DNA of 64,000 bases from Trametes villosa (GCA_002964805.2 PUDQ02000001.1:1140001-1204000), one strand, 5' to 3'. Positions 22,469 through 34,189 are shown, counted from the first letter of the stretch. Translations and numbers: made by a program. The notes: generated by a model not told the origin, from the letters alone.

Positions 22469-24423
22469 ATGAGCACGCGCAGGAAATCAGGTCAGAGAAG
22501 CGGCCAACCGCCAGCAAAGCGGCGTAGGACAGAAATCGGCCAAGCTACCGAGGACGATGCCATACCGACCGCACAGCTTCAAGCGAACGCGCCCTCCGCT
22601 GCGGCCTTGTCAGAACGCGCTCTTCCGCCTGAACATATACCGTCACTTGTGGCCATATGCCTCCGGAGATTTGCTGAGAACTTCCAGAACTTCTCGGCCA
22701 AACAGACGATATGGGAGAACGTGCGTTTGTGGCTGAAAGAGCTACCAGATCCGCTTGCGCAGAAGGTCTTTGCAGCGTTGAGGCATACGTGTCCGACGAT
22801 TCTGAACCATGGTTTGATTGTGTCGGTAATTATTGTACCACTTGGCACGATTGGCGCAAGCTAATGCGTGCCCGTGGCTCTGTCGCAGTACTTCCTACGG
22901 GGCACCTCCATCATCCTAGGCGACGAACTGCCTGGCGTCTCCCGGTTGACTATCCACGCCATAGGGGATATGCCAACGGCGGGCCAGTTACTGGAGCTAG
23001 AACTTACCGGGTTCTCCAAGATAGCAGATACGGTATTCGCTGCGGTCATATCCAAGCTCCCAGCTCTCCAGAAGCTGAATCTGCGGTGAGTAGATCATAG
23101 CTTGAATGAGGGATGTCGCCTTCATAGGACTCGCTCACATGTGAGGTATACAGAGGCTGTACGAAAGTTGCTCAGAAATCCATAGAAGCCGCAGCGAAGC
23201 ATTGTCCGGAGCTACGAGTTGTGAACATAAACTATACCGCCGTCCCGCCCGCGTCGTTGGCGGCATTGCTACAGAGTTGCAAACATCTTGAAGTCTTGAA
23301 GGTAGCGGGGATCCCGAACTGGGTACATGCGCTCTTAGCGAACTCGCGAGCCTTATGTACTGACACCATCGGTGTGTAGACGGATACCACGTTCTCGAAG
23401 CTATGGAGTGCATCAGCGACTACAGATGACTTTCAGTTGCCGAATCTACGTTCCCTCAAGCTCAGGCAAGCTCCCCTCAGCGATGCAGTGTTGAACCCAG
23501 CTCTAGCCGTCTGTCCCAACTTGGAGCGCCTCGACTTATCATTCACGCTCGTGAAGCGTCCTATCCTCCCCGCCGGACACAAGCTCGAGAAGCTCGTCCT
23601 CACGTCGACGAAAATCGCGAGCGCGGACCTCCTCGCGATGGTCGCACCACTCCGGAACCTGCGCGTGCTCGCAATAGGGGCCATGGGAGGCAGCCAGGGC
23701 TCGAGCGCCGCGATTTCCAACACGTCCGCCATGACGCTCACGGACGACACGCTCCGTTCATTAACGGACGCCCTCGCGGGCTGCCCCGAATTAGAGCGCG
23801 TGAACCTGGTTGGGAACACCAAGCTGGGGTTCACAGGGAGGCGGGGCCCCGACTCCGCTTTGGCGCAGTTCGTCCGCAGGGTGGGGCGCCGTTGCAAGGT
23901 ACGGGGCGTGCTGTGCTATGGGTGCAGTATGTGTGTGGGCACGGGGCTGACAGGTGTCGACGTTCGCAGCATCTGAACTTGGCCAACATCGCGTCGTTGC
24001 GGTCATCGGACCTGGAGGGCTTAGCACATCCCGATGGGCCAGACGAAGGACCGCCACAGCTAGTACATCTCAACCTCAACAACACGTCCGTGGATGATGA
24101 TGCCGCCCCGTACATCTCGTCTTGCGTCCATCTGCAGACGCTGGAATTGGCCAGCACCAAGTTCACGAGTGCGTTGCTCACACGATTGATTGGTGCAATG
24201 ATCACGCGGTTGAGACCAATGCCTTGCTCCAGGCGCAGGTCTATTCCCGATCATCGATGCCTGCGAACGACTCGAGAAGCTGGATCTGACCAGCTGTAGA
24301 GGTGTGCGCGTCGGCGAGAGGCGCCGCTTCTTCGAGGTACGACAGCATGAATCTCCATAGCATGTAACTGAAAGCGGACGAACATCCTCACAGGTCTGGG
24401 AAGAAGAGTGGAAGGACGCATGA
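22469..24423 (+). CDS. Leucine-rich-repeat protein (RAD7/AMN1-like)
   Basis: Seven exons join in phase: 22469-22825, 22889-23085, 23154-23322, 23380-23898, 23970-24168, 24239-24336 and 24394-24423 (522 residues). The basic start MSTRRKSGQRSGQPPAKRRR looks like a nuclear localisation signal. A helical stretch follows (LVAICLRRFAENFQNF), then repeated LRR units: LSRLTIHAIGD-like, ISKLPALQKLNLRGC, KHCPELRVVNINYTAV, LQSCKHLEVLKVAGI, LPNLRSLKLRQAPLSDAV, CPNLERLDLSFT, LAGCPELERVNLVGN, PQLVHLNLNNTSVDDDA, CVHLQTLELASTKF and CERLEKLDLTSCRGV. The spacing of about 26 residues with Cys at repeat starts is the AMN1/F-box type. No clear F-box is seen. RAD7 (nucleotide-excision repair ligase) is one candidate, given the NLS and layout, but the assignment is only to the LRR family. 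Confidence 0.75.
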
Positions 24424-24572
24424 CATATCCTGGATACACCCTCGAACTCGTGGCATCTCGTTATCTGTACATAGTCCCGGGGTGCAGGTAAAGCCGCTCT
24501 TCACCAGCAGCCCCATCCTACCTCGCCCGAACTCACCCCACTTCCTTCGTCGTTTTACGACCCAATCAACGC

Positions 24573-27500
24573 TCAGGAGGGGACACATTGGAAATAGACT
24601 GCAAGCATGTATGTCAGTGGCTGCGCTCGAAGGAACGTCGTTCGTACTCACAGGGGTTCTGCGTCACGCAAGTCGCGCCCGCTGCGAGGTCATGCGTTAG
24701 GATCCGAGCGTCAGGACATACCCTGAATCTCACGTACCAGCACAAACGGTGGGTCCGGTCCAGTTTTGACCTCCACATTGCCCGTAGACAGGCGCAAGGG
24801 CTGTCGGCGTCGAGGCGGGAGCCGACGAAGGTGAGCTTGCGGGGGCCGAGGTGTGCGAGGTTGCTGGTGCAGACGTGTGCGAGGTCGCGGGCGCCGAGGT
24901 ATGTGATGTGGCAGGAGCCGACGTTGATACAGGCTTCGTGGAGGACGGCGCTGGAGCAGCGGTCGACGAAGCGGGCGTAGTTGCGGTGGGCGCGGGGGCG
25001 AGGCCGGCTACGTCTCCGTAGAAAATGCCACGTCCGTTCGTTCCGACGTAGACACTGTGTCGTGATGAGCATAACAGTTCCTGCGACCACCGAATATAAG
25101 GCTTACCGGCCGTAGACGCGAAGGTCAGCGGCTAGGCAGTTCGCGCTCGCCGATCCAAAGCCGTGCGCAACGTCGTTGATCTTGACCCAATTCACGCCAG
25201 CGTCGTCTGAGCGGAAGTAGCCCACACCGCCGATGTTGGCCGCCGCGAAGAGCGCGGGGTACCCGCCCGCGGTCTTCGGCGCACCAAGGGCGATAGCCCA
25301 GGCCTGCGAGACGCCGGAGACGGCTGTGAAGGTCGCGCCGGTATCGGTCGAGTGGAAGAGACCCTTGTCGGTAGACACCCAGACGTCCCCGGTCACGTTC
25401 GGGTGGACGATGACCTTAGCCGGAGAGGTGGACGAGCCGAGGCTGCCGTGCGCCGCGAAGGTCTTGCCGCCATCGGTCGATACGAAGAACTTCGAGCCGG
25501 ACGCGCCGTAGAAGATCGAGTTGTTCCTCTTGTCTGACGCGATGACGGAGCCGGAGGGAAGCGTAGACACAGCCGAGAAGGGGTTCGTGTACTGCGACAC
25601 CATGATGCCATTGCTCGTGGTCGCCCACAGCACGGTGTCGCCGTTGGCCGAGAGCGCGACCTTGCCACCACCAACATTGTCAGGTGCGCCGTAGTCCTGC
25701 GACCTGTCCAAAACATGTGGGTAAGTCATGGTCATCTGCTTGGGCGTGTCGTACGCACCATGTGTTTCCCGAGTCCGTTGAGATGGCAACCTGCTTCCCC
25801 TGGGAGCCGTCCGTCGTCGTTCCAATGCGAACGATCGTGGCCGGGACGTTACCAGCATAGTCGATGTCGGAGGAACTGGAGTAGGTCGGGTTCGTGTACG
25901 AGACCAGCGGCGCCGAGTCGAGGTCGGTGTGGACGAAGCCTTATGACGACACTCAGCTTCGTTTATGACAGATCGCAGACAATAAACACTTACCGTCGAC
26001 GTCGCCGATGGCGGAAATGAGATGGGCGCCCACGGGCGGGGAGATCAGACCCTGCACAGATGTCTCCTCGATGCCGTCCGCGAGCGACTTGAGAGTGATG
26101 TTGCGCGAAGCGGTGTCCCACTTGAGCAGGTCGTGGCCGCCGTAGATGGTCTCGCCTGTGCCGTACAGCCAGTGGTTGGAGTCGAAGGGGTCAATAGAGA
26201 GACCCTCCATCATCCAGCCGATCTGCATGGTGAGGTCCGAGGAAGTGAGGTCAGGACCAATCCATGGTGCGAGCGTGTCGTCGTAAGTGTAGTAGCGGTT
26301 GAGTGTCGGATATGACTGCCAAGCCCAGAGACCTGTCCAGGTTTTGCCGCCGTCTGTCGAGCGGAAGATTTGCCCATCCGGCCACCAGGAGTTGAGAGCG
26401 GCGACCATGATGGTTCCGGGCTTTTGCGCATCGACCGCAACGCCCCTATTACGTTGTCAAAATAATGCAACCCTACACTCGTCGGTTTACATACCCAAAG
26501 CCGAAGTAGAGGTCACCTAGTCGATGTCACTTTATTTCACTTTTTAAAATCCTAGTGCAGCGACACTCACCTCCAGAAACGGGAGTAACGTCGGTAAACG
26601 TTCCGGCGGTCAAGTCGTACTTGAAGACGCTTCCCTGTACGACTCATTAGTCCCTAAATAACTTCCTAGCACACCATGTCGCTTACCGTAGTGCCATCGT
26701 AGGGACCGGCGCCATCAGAGTACGAGATGTACAGGGCCTTCTCAGCGGGGGAAAGGACACCCTTGTGCGGGATAAACGTATTGTTCTGACCGGGAACCGC
26801 AGCCCCTGGAATACGGCTCAGCTCCACTGCAGCCAGACCCCCAGTTATGTGTACTCACATGTGGCACCCGCGTCGCTAGACACGAAGATGTTGTCGCTGC
26901 CCTTGTTCGCAACACCGACGAAGATACGAGGAGTCGCTTTCCCAGACGAGCCAGTCGTGGTGTCGAAGGTGACCCAGGACAAGCCCATGATGTCGTTGTT
27001 GTAGCCAGAGGTGTCCGTAGGGTCAGGAACGTACGTCCCTGTCAAACTCTGTCAGTAGACATACCCAAGCCACAAGCGACCAAGAATGCGTACCGACGCT
27101 AGGGAAGTTCTTGATCTGTGTCCAGGTCGCACCGAAGTCGGTCGACTTCCACAAGCCATTTCCACTACGAGCGCCGAAGAACAGGATGTTGTTGCTGTTG
27201 GGATCGATAGCGAGACGCTATGGCACATAGAACGTCAGGTCAAGCATGGGTTTGAGCGAATGGAGTCTTCGTGCGTACCTCGCCCATTCCACGACCGGGC
27301 ATGTTGCCGCCGACCTTGAACGGCAGGGGAGATGGCGTGAACGTCTTGCCTTGGTCAGTGGATATCAGGATTTGCCCATTGTTTGGATCCCAAGAGTTCG
27401 TGTACATTCCTGTTGCCTGACATTGCGATTCGTGTAAAACTCAAAACGGTGCAACTTCAAGCGAGAAACATACCAGGTACAGGCGCTTGGGATCCACAGG

Positions 27501-27785
27501 GTCTGTTGCAATAGCATCGACACCCCAGTAGTTCCAGCGAGCATCATCGACAAAGTCGAGCAAAGGTGTCCAAGAGTCGTCGGCATTCAGCTTGTATGCG
27601 CCACCGATGTCAGTGCGCGCGTACGCAAGACCCTTCTGCGACGGGTTGAAGACGATGTTAGGAACGAAGCCTCCTCCGCCACCAATCTTCACGTTCTTCC
27701 ATGTGTACGACTGAGAAGACACCGCGGAGACAAGAGTCACCACAGCTGGTAGCGTGAAGACCGCCAGAAGAGTTAAGCGGAGCAT
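24573..27785 (-). CDS. GH74 xyloglucanase with C-terminal CBM1 cellulose-binding domain
   Basis: Secreted enzyme cleaving the beta-1,4-glucan backbone of xyloglucan. It starts at 27785 with a signal peptide (MLRLTLLAVFTLPAVVTLVS). The N-terminal repeat domain follows: YTWKNVKIGGGGGFVPNIVF, GLAYARTDIGGAYKLNADDS and FVDDARWNYWGVDAIATDP. The Asp in ARTDIGG is the usual catalytic position. Many short exons add sialidase-like propeller repeats: GQIFRSTDGGKTWTG, GWMMEGLSIDPFDSNHWLYG, KFFVSTDGGKTFAAHG, GLFHSTDTGATFTAVSG, YFRSDDAGVNWVKIND, VYVGTNGRGIFYGD. A Ser/Thr/Ala/Pro linker then leads to the CBM1, YGQCGGQNWTGPTVCA with later Cys in ATCVTQNP and YFQCVPS. The last exons are 25054-24738, 24681-24652 and 24598-24573, all in phase. 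Exon edges before 25107 were not all resolved. Expression would be expected during plant cell-wall breakdown. Confidence 0.93.
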
Positions 27786-27833
27786 CGTAGGCCAGAAGGG
27801 CGACGCCTAGGGAGGCGGTCGCGACGGGGGCCG

Positions 27834-27838
27834 TTATA
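27834..27838 (-). promoter_or_regulatory. TATA box of the GH74 gene
   Basis: Minus strand reads CATATAACGG with TATAA about 50 bases before the ATG at 27785, which implies a very short leader. Confidence 0.4.
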
Positions 27839-29246
27839 TGCGCCTTGCACAACGAAGAGCATGGTCGGCTGCACAGGGCGCATGCTAATTGCCTCCGAGT
27901 AAGCGGCGAGCACAGCACACACCTTCCGAAGAATTAGCGCGAAGAGAGGTCACGAAACGATGCGACGCGTGAGCCCGTGGCATGCATTGGGCAGGTATGT
28001 TTGGGACATCTGATACTCCGAGGATCTGCTGCTGGCGGATGCCCGAGACTGTGCCGCTTGTCACTACCGCCCCATCTGTTCCTACCGCGGGAAGGGGAGG
28101 GTCAGTATTGACGACGACATACTGATCGTTCGCACTTACTATCAAGCACTCGCATCATACAGAGAACGAATAAGAGACCGGAGCCCGGCATCTATACAGC
28201 AGATGACGCCACTGCACAGATATAAGATGCCGGGATTCCTGTGCGGTTCCGCCCCTCGCATTCGCATACGTACAGCGTGATCGAACTTGCTGGCACGGGA
28301 GAGAACGCCTAGCCTCACCTCTCGGAGTTATTCAGAATACAAACGCTTAGAACCTTATGGTCAGAAGCGAGGGAATGCTCTGCTGGATCACGCACCATGT
28401 GCGCTCACGAAGCCTTCTCGCGGTCGCCATAGATAGAGGTGATCAATACCCAAACTTGACGAAGTCGGCTCCGCCATTGGGCATGGCTCTGGTGATCAGT
28501 TGACTGGAGCGCACCGCGGTCGGAACGCAGAGACCCGCCGGTGCCTGAATTCCAAGCCGCGGGTGTACTCGACCGGAGTAATCCAGAGTTAACGTCAGTG
28601 TGTACCGTTCCGGTCACGCCATCGCGTGGACAGCGAGCGACATGGAGGTCCTGCACAGCATTTGATCTTTCTTGCACCATTGATCTGTCGTAGAGCTCGC
28701 TGTAGGCACATATGTATATGCGGGAGGCTTCACGAACATACGGCAAACAAGGGATGAGAGAGTGCGGCCAGACGGTATTCGGGGTAGCACCTTCACATTT
28801 ATTCTTCTACCGTTCGCGGCTCCAAGCCCCAACGCTTGCATATTGGCCTGATTGAGATGAAGGCACAGTACGACTCTGATCCTCTCGCGTAGATCGAAGC
28901 TGCGGTACCGCGTATCAGGAGAGTGTGGACGAGGTGGTGTGCAAGAGCGAAGATTCGTTGGCGCCGCACCACAGTGGCGAAACAGGCGCCCAGTTCGGTG
29001 GCGGTGCGCCGGGAAGCATGCGGGCGCCTAAACAGACAACAAGGACGACACGAGTGCTTGTGCCGAATCCAGCACGACCCTTTCGGACACAAGGCGTTGC
29101 CTCCCCTCGGCGGCGGCACGAGCCACGCAGATCACCGCCCGCCAGACAAATACTAGCGATGGCTCATAAACCGGAGCACCCCTCGTGCGCTCCTGCACAC
29201 ATACCACCATCTCATCTCCTCCCGTCTCATCCCTCGATATCTCCAG
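27839..29246. other. Long divergent intergenic region (GH74 and kinase-like genes)
   Basis: About 1.4 kb without a supported gene. Minus-strand frames at 27885-28145 and 28405-28746 were examined and show no recognisable domain or splice-consistent extension. It probably holds the regulated GH74 promoter. Confidence 0.45.
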
Positions 29247-32075
29247 ATGTTCGGCTTCCTTGCATCCTGGGCACGAGGATCACCCTCGCCCCCGCCGCCG
29301 ATGCCGACGCCGCCTCCACGGCGTACTCGCTTCTCCCAGAAGAGACAGAAACACTCGTACGAGGGCCATCTAGACGAATTAAACTGGACGCCCAGGTTTG
29401 TACGGCCGCGCTCTATGCAACACCCCGAACCTATCAGCATGGAGTCGTCTTGGGGTAGACACATGGGATCAATCGATGACGAAGAAGCACCAACCTCGTT
29501 CTATATCGCGTTGTACGCGTACTATCACAATCTACCACAGCCGCTTCCCCCTCAGCTTCCTAGGCCAGACCAATCCAAATGCCGCGCTACCGTGAACTGG
29601 AACGTCAGGCCTGGCCCCGATACGGAGAGCAGCGACGAGGACGAGGACGACATGGACGCACCCGAGATCTCGGAAGAACTCCTCGAGCGACCAGCTTATG
29701 AGCCAATCTCCAAGTGGTCATGGACAAAGAATCAGCCTCTCTCAGACGCCACAGTCTTGCGCCACCTTCATGGTACGCACATTGCATACTTCTCAGAGGA
29801 ACGAGAATCCTGACTTGCTCCAGTTGACGCCACATGTACCACGAGTTTTATGAAGGGCACGATTGATGGTACTGAACTTACTTACATATGCAAGAGGTAT
29901 CTATTCTTCTCTTTTCTCGTCGTACCATCGACTTGAAGACTCATGTGCCTCCAGCTGGTCTCGCGCGTCGCGCCCTTTGTGGCGAGGATTCTATTCGGAG
30001 GTCGGTTGATGCTCGATCTCTCATTTCAAGAGGGCTCCTCATACTAATCGCACACTCATAGCTCAAACTGTACTCCTCGCCCGTATACCTTCGTAACTTA
30101 CAGGACCGCTTCGTCCCCAGCCTCATCAACATCTACGAGAGCCCCTCCTCGATCTCGTTCCTCATGGACCTCCCACACACCTCCTTCTGGATGGAGGCCT
30201 CCGCCGACATGCCGAACGTGCTCAAGAAGGCCGTCATCGAGGTCTACCTCATCCTGCACAACCGGGGCATCCTCCACGGCGAGCCCGAGCTGCGCAACAT
30301 GCTCATCGGCGGCGACGGACGTGTCACGCTCGTCAACTTCCATGCCGCACGCGCGCGCGAGGACATCCCCGAGCTCGGCCTCGAGCGCGCGGACAAGCGC
30401 GACTTCGCGCTCGAGCTCCGGCAGGTTATGTACAAGCTCGACTACGCAGGCGCGCGCGCGCGGGAGAACGCGAAGATGAAGCGGTACCTGGCGCTCGCGA
30501 AGCGCAACGAGCACAAGCGCGCGATCCACGATCGCGAGGAGGCGCCGATGATGGAGGATGTGGTGGAGCCCCCTCCCGCGCCCGAGGTGTGGAAACGCCA
30601 GTGGACTAACACGCCGGACGCTGCGCCGAGGAGACACGTCGTGCCTGGGCAGGCCCCTGACGAGTTGGAGCGCTGTATCGACTCGTTCCGCCACACCATA
30701 CGGGTGCTGGAAGAGCTCGACGCGCAGGACATGATGGCGCCACTACTCCGTTACCCTGCGCATTCCAGTGCATCAAACTCTTCGACCTCTCCGACGCCAC
30801 AGAACCCTCGCAAACGCAAGGCCACGCGTGCGGCGGATGGTTCCGAGCTTCCATATAAACGCGCCCGAGGCGATGAGGAAACCGAGGAGACCACACCGCC
30901 CCCTCCGACATATGAACGTGCGTACTTGTCACACAGCATGCCAGTGCGTGCTGCGAGCTAACTGGTTCGTAGGCTCTACAGTGACATATGACACTGGCAC
31001 CTCGCACACTCTCCTGCAGGCGGCGCGGACACATGCTGTCAAACCGCAGGTAGACCATGCGCGGGACTTCGCCTACGAGCCGTACGACGGTCCACGCGGA
31101 TACTACGTCCCTCATCCGCCCACGGAGGCCCTCGGAAACACCATGCGCGTCGTGCACATCCGCAACGCGAACGCCCTCGCGTGCGGCGAGCAGGGCTTGC
31201 CGTACTACCGGCTGGACCGGCTGAGGCTACTTCCGCCGGCATTCAAGCGTTCTGTGCCGCAGGGCATGCATATAGCGCTCGGCGCGCTGAAGCGGCAAAG
31301 GGCCGCAGCAGAGGAACCCGGGACGCCCGACAAGTGGCGGCAGGCGAAGAGGCAGCGGTTCGAAGAGGACCGCGCCGCAGCGTTGGCGGAGGACCGGGCG
31401 GTGCGGTTTGACGACGAAGTCTCGTACCGCGACCCGCCCAGGGAAGCCGAGTACAGACGAGGTTTCGTCAGCAGGCCACCCGTAGGGTCGTCCTCGCAAT
31501 CTATCGGTGACACGGACACCCCGCTACGGAGCATCCTCAAGTACGGGCCCCCCGTGAAAACCATGTCCTACGACCTCAGCCTGTGGCCAAGCAGGGCGCA
31601 AGAAATCGCCGAAGAGTCTGGCGAGGCCTCTGCTCCGACGGACCTCTTGGTTCCTGATTCTCGTCCAGAGGGCGCGGCTGGTCCATCTTCGCGGCAGGAC
31701 GCGCTTGGGGAGCCTGGGCACCCGCTTCCCTTTACTGGCGTAGCGGGGGAACGGGCGGGGAGGGCGACTGGGCGGATTGATACAGTTATCGGTGATGGCG
31801 CAGACGACGCAGCGTTATCGGAGCCTCCGTGTGGGCCCTCGCTCGCTCTCACAGACGACGACCTCGCCGCGCCCGCGCCCTGGTCTGTCCCTTTTACGGA
31901 GATGGCGGCGGGGTCGTCGTTGAACCGCGGCACCGACGCGTCAGCCCTTGCGCGTGATTTCCGGAGCATGCCGCAGTCGGGAGGGGGCGTCGGGTCATGG
32001 TCTGGTCATGCGCCCTCGTCGCCGGAGCGTGACCTCGAGGAGGAGATGGAGGTGGAGGCGATGCTGCTCTCCTAG
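29247..32075 (+). CDS. Protein-kinase-like protein with degenerate catalytic motifs and long disordered tail
   Basis: Five exons, 29247-29772, 29824-29896, 29955-30000, 30062-30917 and 30982-32075, join in phase (864 residues). The middle resembles the C-lobe of a protein kinase: LYSSPVYLRNLQDRFVPSLI, YESPSSISFLMDLP, LKKAVIEVYLILHNRGILHG, then EPELRNMLIGGDGRVTLVNF. In related fungal kinase-like proteins the catalytic loop reads HGD-x-x-x-RN and the metal motif is a D-F pair. Here they are HGE and V-N-F, so both catalytic Asp are replaced. The N-terminal region is acidic and Pro-rich (DTESSDEDEDDMDAPEISEE). The C-terminal 400 residues are charged and disordered with a likely nuclear signal (NPRKRKATRAADG). 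It may be a pseudokinase scaffold. The start at 29247 is the first Met in frame with the first exon. Confidence 0.7.
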
Positions 32076-32998
32076 GGTGGCGCATTGCGGCCGTCCTGGA
32101 CGCAGTCAACGTTCGACAGTTTGACGGCGGCGGCGATGGTGGCAGAAGTGGAGAAGCTCGTTTGTCGTACTATCTGGCACCGATTACAGGGAAGTTCCCG
32201 GCGACTTGGGTGCGTGTTTATCGGGTGCCTAGGCGTATCTACAGGCGTCTCGCTGCGCTGTCCGGTGTTTCACTCCGTCAGATATCTCGCTTAGCTTCTA
32301 TTCAACGAGACGGAATTTATCTGTGAGGATACGGTGCCTGGACTGTCTCTCGCTGTCCCCGTGAAATTGGTGGAAAACCATCGGGATGGGTCGTGTGAGC
32401 CACCGAATTCGCCCAGATCTTGTCTGAAGGTCTGCAAGTGCCCTCGTTGAGAGCAGATAAGCGGTGGTATATTTAGCACCCATATACCATACACCCTACC
32501 GAGCGTCGGGGGAACGGTGGGCAACGCTGCGTCCGTCGACCGCGGCGAGAAAGACGTCGAGGGCGGTGGACACACTCGTCGCGGTGGCGTGGGCGCCCGT
32601 CAAGAGCGCGATCAACGATCGCAGGGGAATTATATGTCCCGATCGAGTGTGGACACGCAGGTTCTCGAGGCGTCCTCCGCGTTCCCGACGCAGGCGGGGT
32701 CTCTCCGCCGCGCCTCCTATCTCCCCGCGCGGGAGCAGTGCGATTCTGGGAGAGGGCGGGCGCAAGGGCGCATCACCCCGACACGCCGCCCTGAATCACC
32801 TGCAGCTCGCGCGGGCGTGTGAGCGGGCGTTGGGCATCAGCCAAGTCGACGTTTGGGGCGGGTGAGTGCACATGGGCATTTCGAGTGAGCAAGCGAGCGG
32901 CGTGTGTTACCAGCGACGAGGGCGACAAGATATGGTAAGGTTCTGCCCGTGATCTTACCCCGCATCGGCTAACGATTTTGAGATACGGCGACGTCCAG
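32076..32998. other. Intergenic region left of the inverted-repeat element
   Basis: Open frames at 32464-32865 and 32517-32822 start from GTG and lie in different frames. No ATG-initiated gene could be assembled. The piece ending near 32865 (LQLARACERALGISQVDVWG) looks gene-like but has no supported start, so it is not called. Confidence 0.4.
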
Positions 32999-33007
32999 AC
33001 GGCAGAT
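32999..33007. repeat. Target-site duplication, left copy
   Basis: ACGGCAGAT, identical to 33716-33724 on the other side of the inverted-repeat element. Confidence 0.75.
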
Positions 33008-33132
33008 TAGTCTCGTCACCAGCCGTTATATCACGGGGTCCTCACGCTCCTTCCAAAACGGGACGGGACAGGAGAACGAGCAGAGGACCCCCTATAACGT
33101 CTGGTGTCTTTTGGATAGAGGGGTGGGGGGTT
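33008..33132 (+). repeat. Left inverted-repeat arm with internal hairpin
   Basis: Contains ACCAGCCGTTATA (33018-33030) and TATAACGTCTGGT (33093-33105), which pair at 12 of 13 positions around a loop of about 62 bases. Confidence 0.75.
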
Positions 33133-33598
33133 CTCCTGTGACCTCACAATCGTCACGCATCGCCCGCCGAGCGTGCGCGCGAGGCCCGACGGCCTGCATC
33201 GCGACCTCACGGCGCGCCCTTCATATCCCCTCAACAGTCCGCGCGCGCCGCGTACAGACGACCCGTGATTGGTAAAAGCTGTAGAAGGCGCGCGAGTCAC
33301 GCGCGCGGGAGGACAAGCCGACCAGGCCAATTTCTTCGGTGTCAGAGATCGCACGGGCCGCATATATGCAGCTATATGCGCTTTATTCGCGCGAAAGAAA
33401 GGCATGCAATGCGAGAGCATGTCTCTGCCACGCAATGAGGCCGCGCGCACTGGTTATGCCGGCGTACGTTCAGCTCTGAAGGCGCGAGTTCAGCGCTGCT
33501 GGGGCGAGCGGGCCCGCCGTCGCGCGCGTGTTACACGCAGAGGCGGCTTTGGCGTGTTTGATAGACTTCGATGACGCACGATCGGGCGGGCGTGACGG

Positions 33599-33715
33599 AA
33601 CCCCCTACCCCTCTGTCCAATTTTTACCAGACGGTATAGGGTGCTCCTCTCTCTCGGTTTCGCTCCCCGTCGTCCCAAAAAGGAGCGATCCCTATACCGT
33701 CTGGTGACGAGACTA
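33599..33715 (-). repeat. Right inverted-repeat arm with internal hairpin
   Basis: Contains ACCAGACGGTATAGGG (33626-33641) and its perfect reverse complement CCCTATACCGTCTGGT (33690-33705), separated by 48 bases. Confidence 0.8.
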
Positions 33716-33724
33716 ACGGCAGAT
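33716..33724. repeat. Target-site duplication, right copy
   Basis: ACGGCAGAT, the match to 32999-33007. Confidence 0.75.
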
Positions 33725-34094
33725 TGATTTCCACCCTCCACAGATAGGCGCCCACACTCATCTTGCGATCGAATGCGGACAGTCCGGACGGTCTGCTGCC
33801 CTCCGTCTACTTACCATTCCAGGCAGCTATCGCGCAGCGGTCCGGAGACGGCTCACCGGCGGCGCGTGTGTGGGCTCGTGGGGCGAGGAGGAAATATTGC
33901 GGGACGGAAGGCGGTCGGGAGATAGAGAGGTGCGAGTTACTCTATGCTGTGTCGGAGGGATCGCAGGGGATCGCTTGGGCCTTGGCTGAGGACCTCCAGT
34001 CATATCGCGGGCAAATTTCTCTGCCGTACCTATCTCCCCAATTCAGTTATCCATGGGCCTCTCCAGTAAGCGCCAGGCGGCACATGGATCGCAA

Positions 34095-34102
34095 TATATA
34101 AA
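34095..34102 (+). promoter_or_regulatory. TATA box of the amino acid permease gene
   Basis: TATATAAA lies about 90 bases before the ATG at 34190 and is followed by a pyrimidine-rich leader (34104-34180). It is among the clearest core promoters in the window. Confidence 0.6.
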
Positions 34103-34189
34103 CTCTCCACTCCGTCCGATGCGCAAGAGAGGCCCCCCCTTCCGCATCTCCCTCACCCCGTCGTCTTCTGTCAACTCTCAGAACACACC

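Larger units (their letters stand above)
33008..33715. mobile_element. 708-base non-autonomous terminal-inverted-repeat element (MULE-like MITE)
   Basis: Both ends begin with TAGTCTCGTCACCAG read inward (33008-33022, and the reverse complement at 33701-33715). Similarity between the arms continues for about 120 bases (33008-33132 against 33599-33715), including a shared AGAGGGGTGGGGGGTTC-type block next to the interior. The element is flanked by a perfect 9-base direct repeat, ACGGCAGAT. Because of the bases at the edge, a 7-base duplication with a TIR one base longer is equally possible. No long reading frame or transposase-like sequence is present, so it is non-autonomous. Long TIRs plus a duplication of about nine bases are the pattern of Mutator-like elements; hAT elements usually make eight. 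Each arm also contains its own palindrome. The interior is GC-rich with many CGCG runs. Confidence 0.8.

Noticed and set aside
27885..28145. Possible small gene upstream of GH74 (frame with VVVNTDPPLPAVGTDGAVVT)
   Set aside because: No convincing start context, no domain, and it sits in the expected promoter of GH74.
32464..32865. Possible gene left of the inverted-repeat element (frame ending in LQLARACERALGISQVDVWG, and another reading GNAASVDRG like a myristoylated start)
   Set aside because: Both frames begin with GTG rather than ATG, they lie in different frames, and no splice combination joining them in phase was found.
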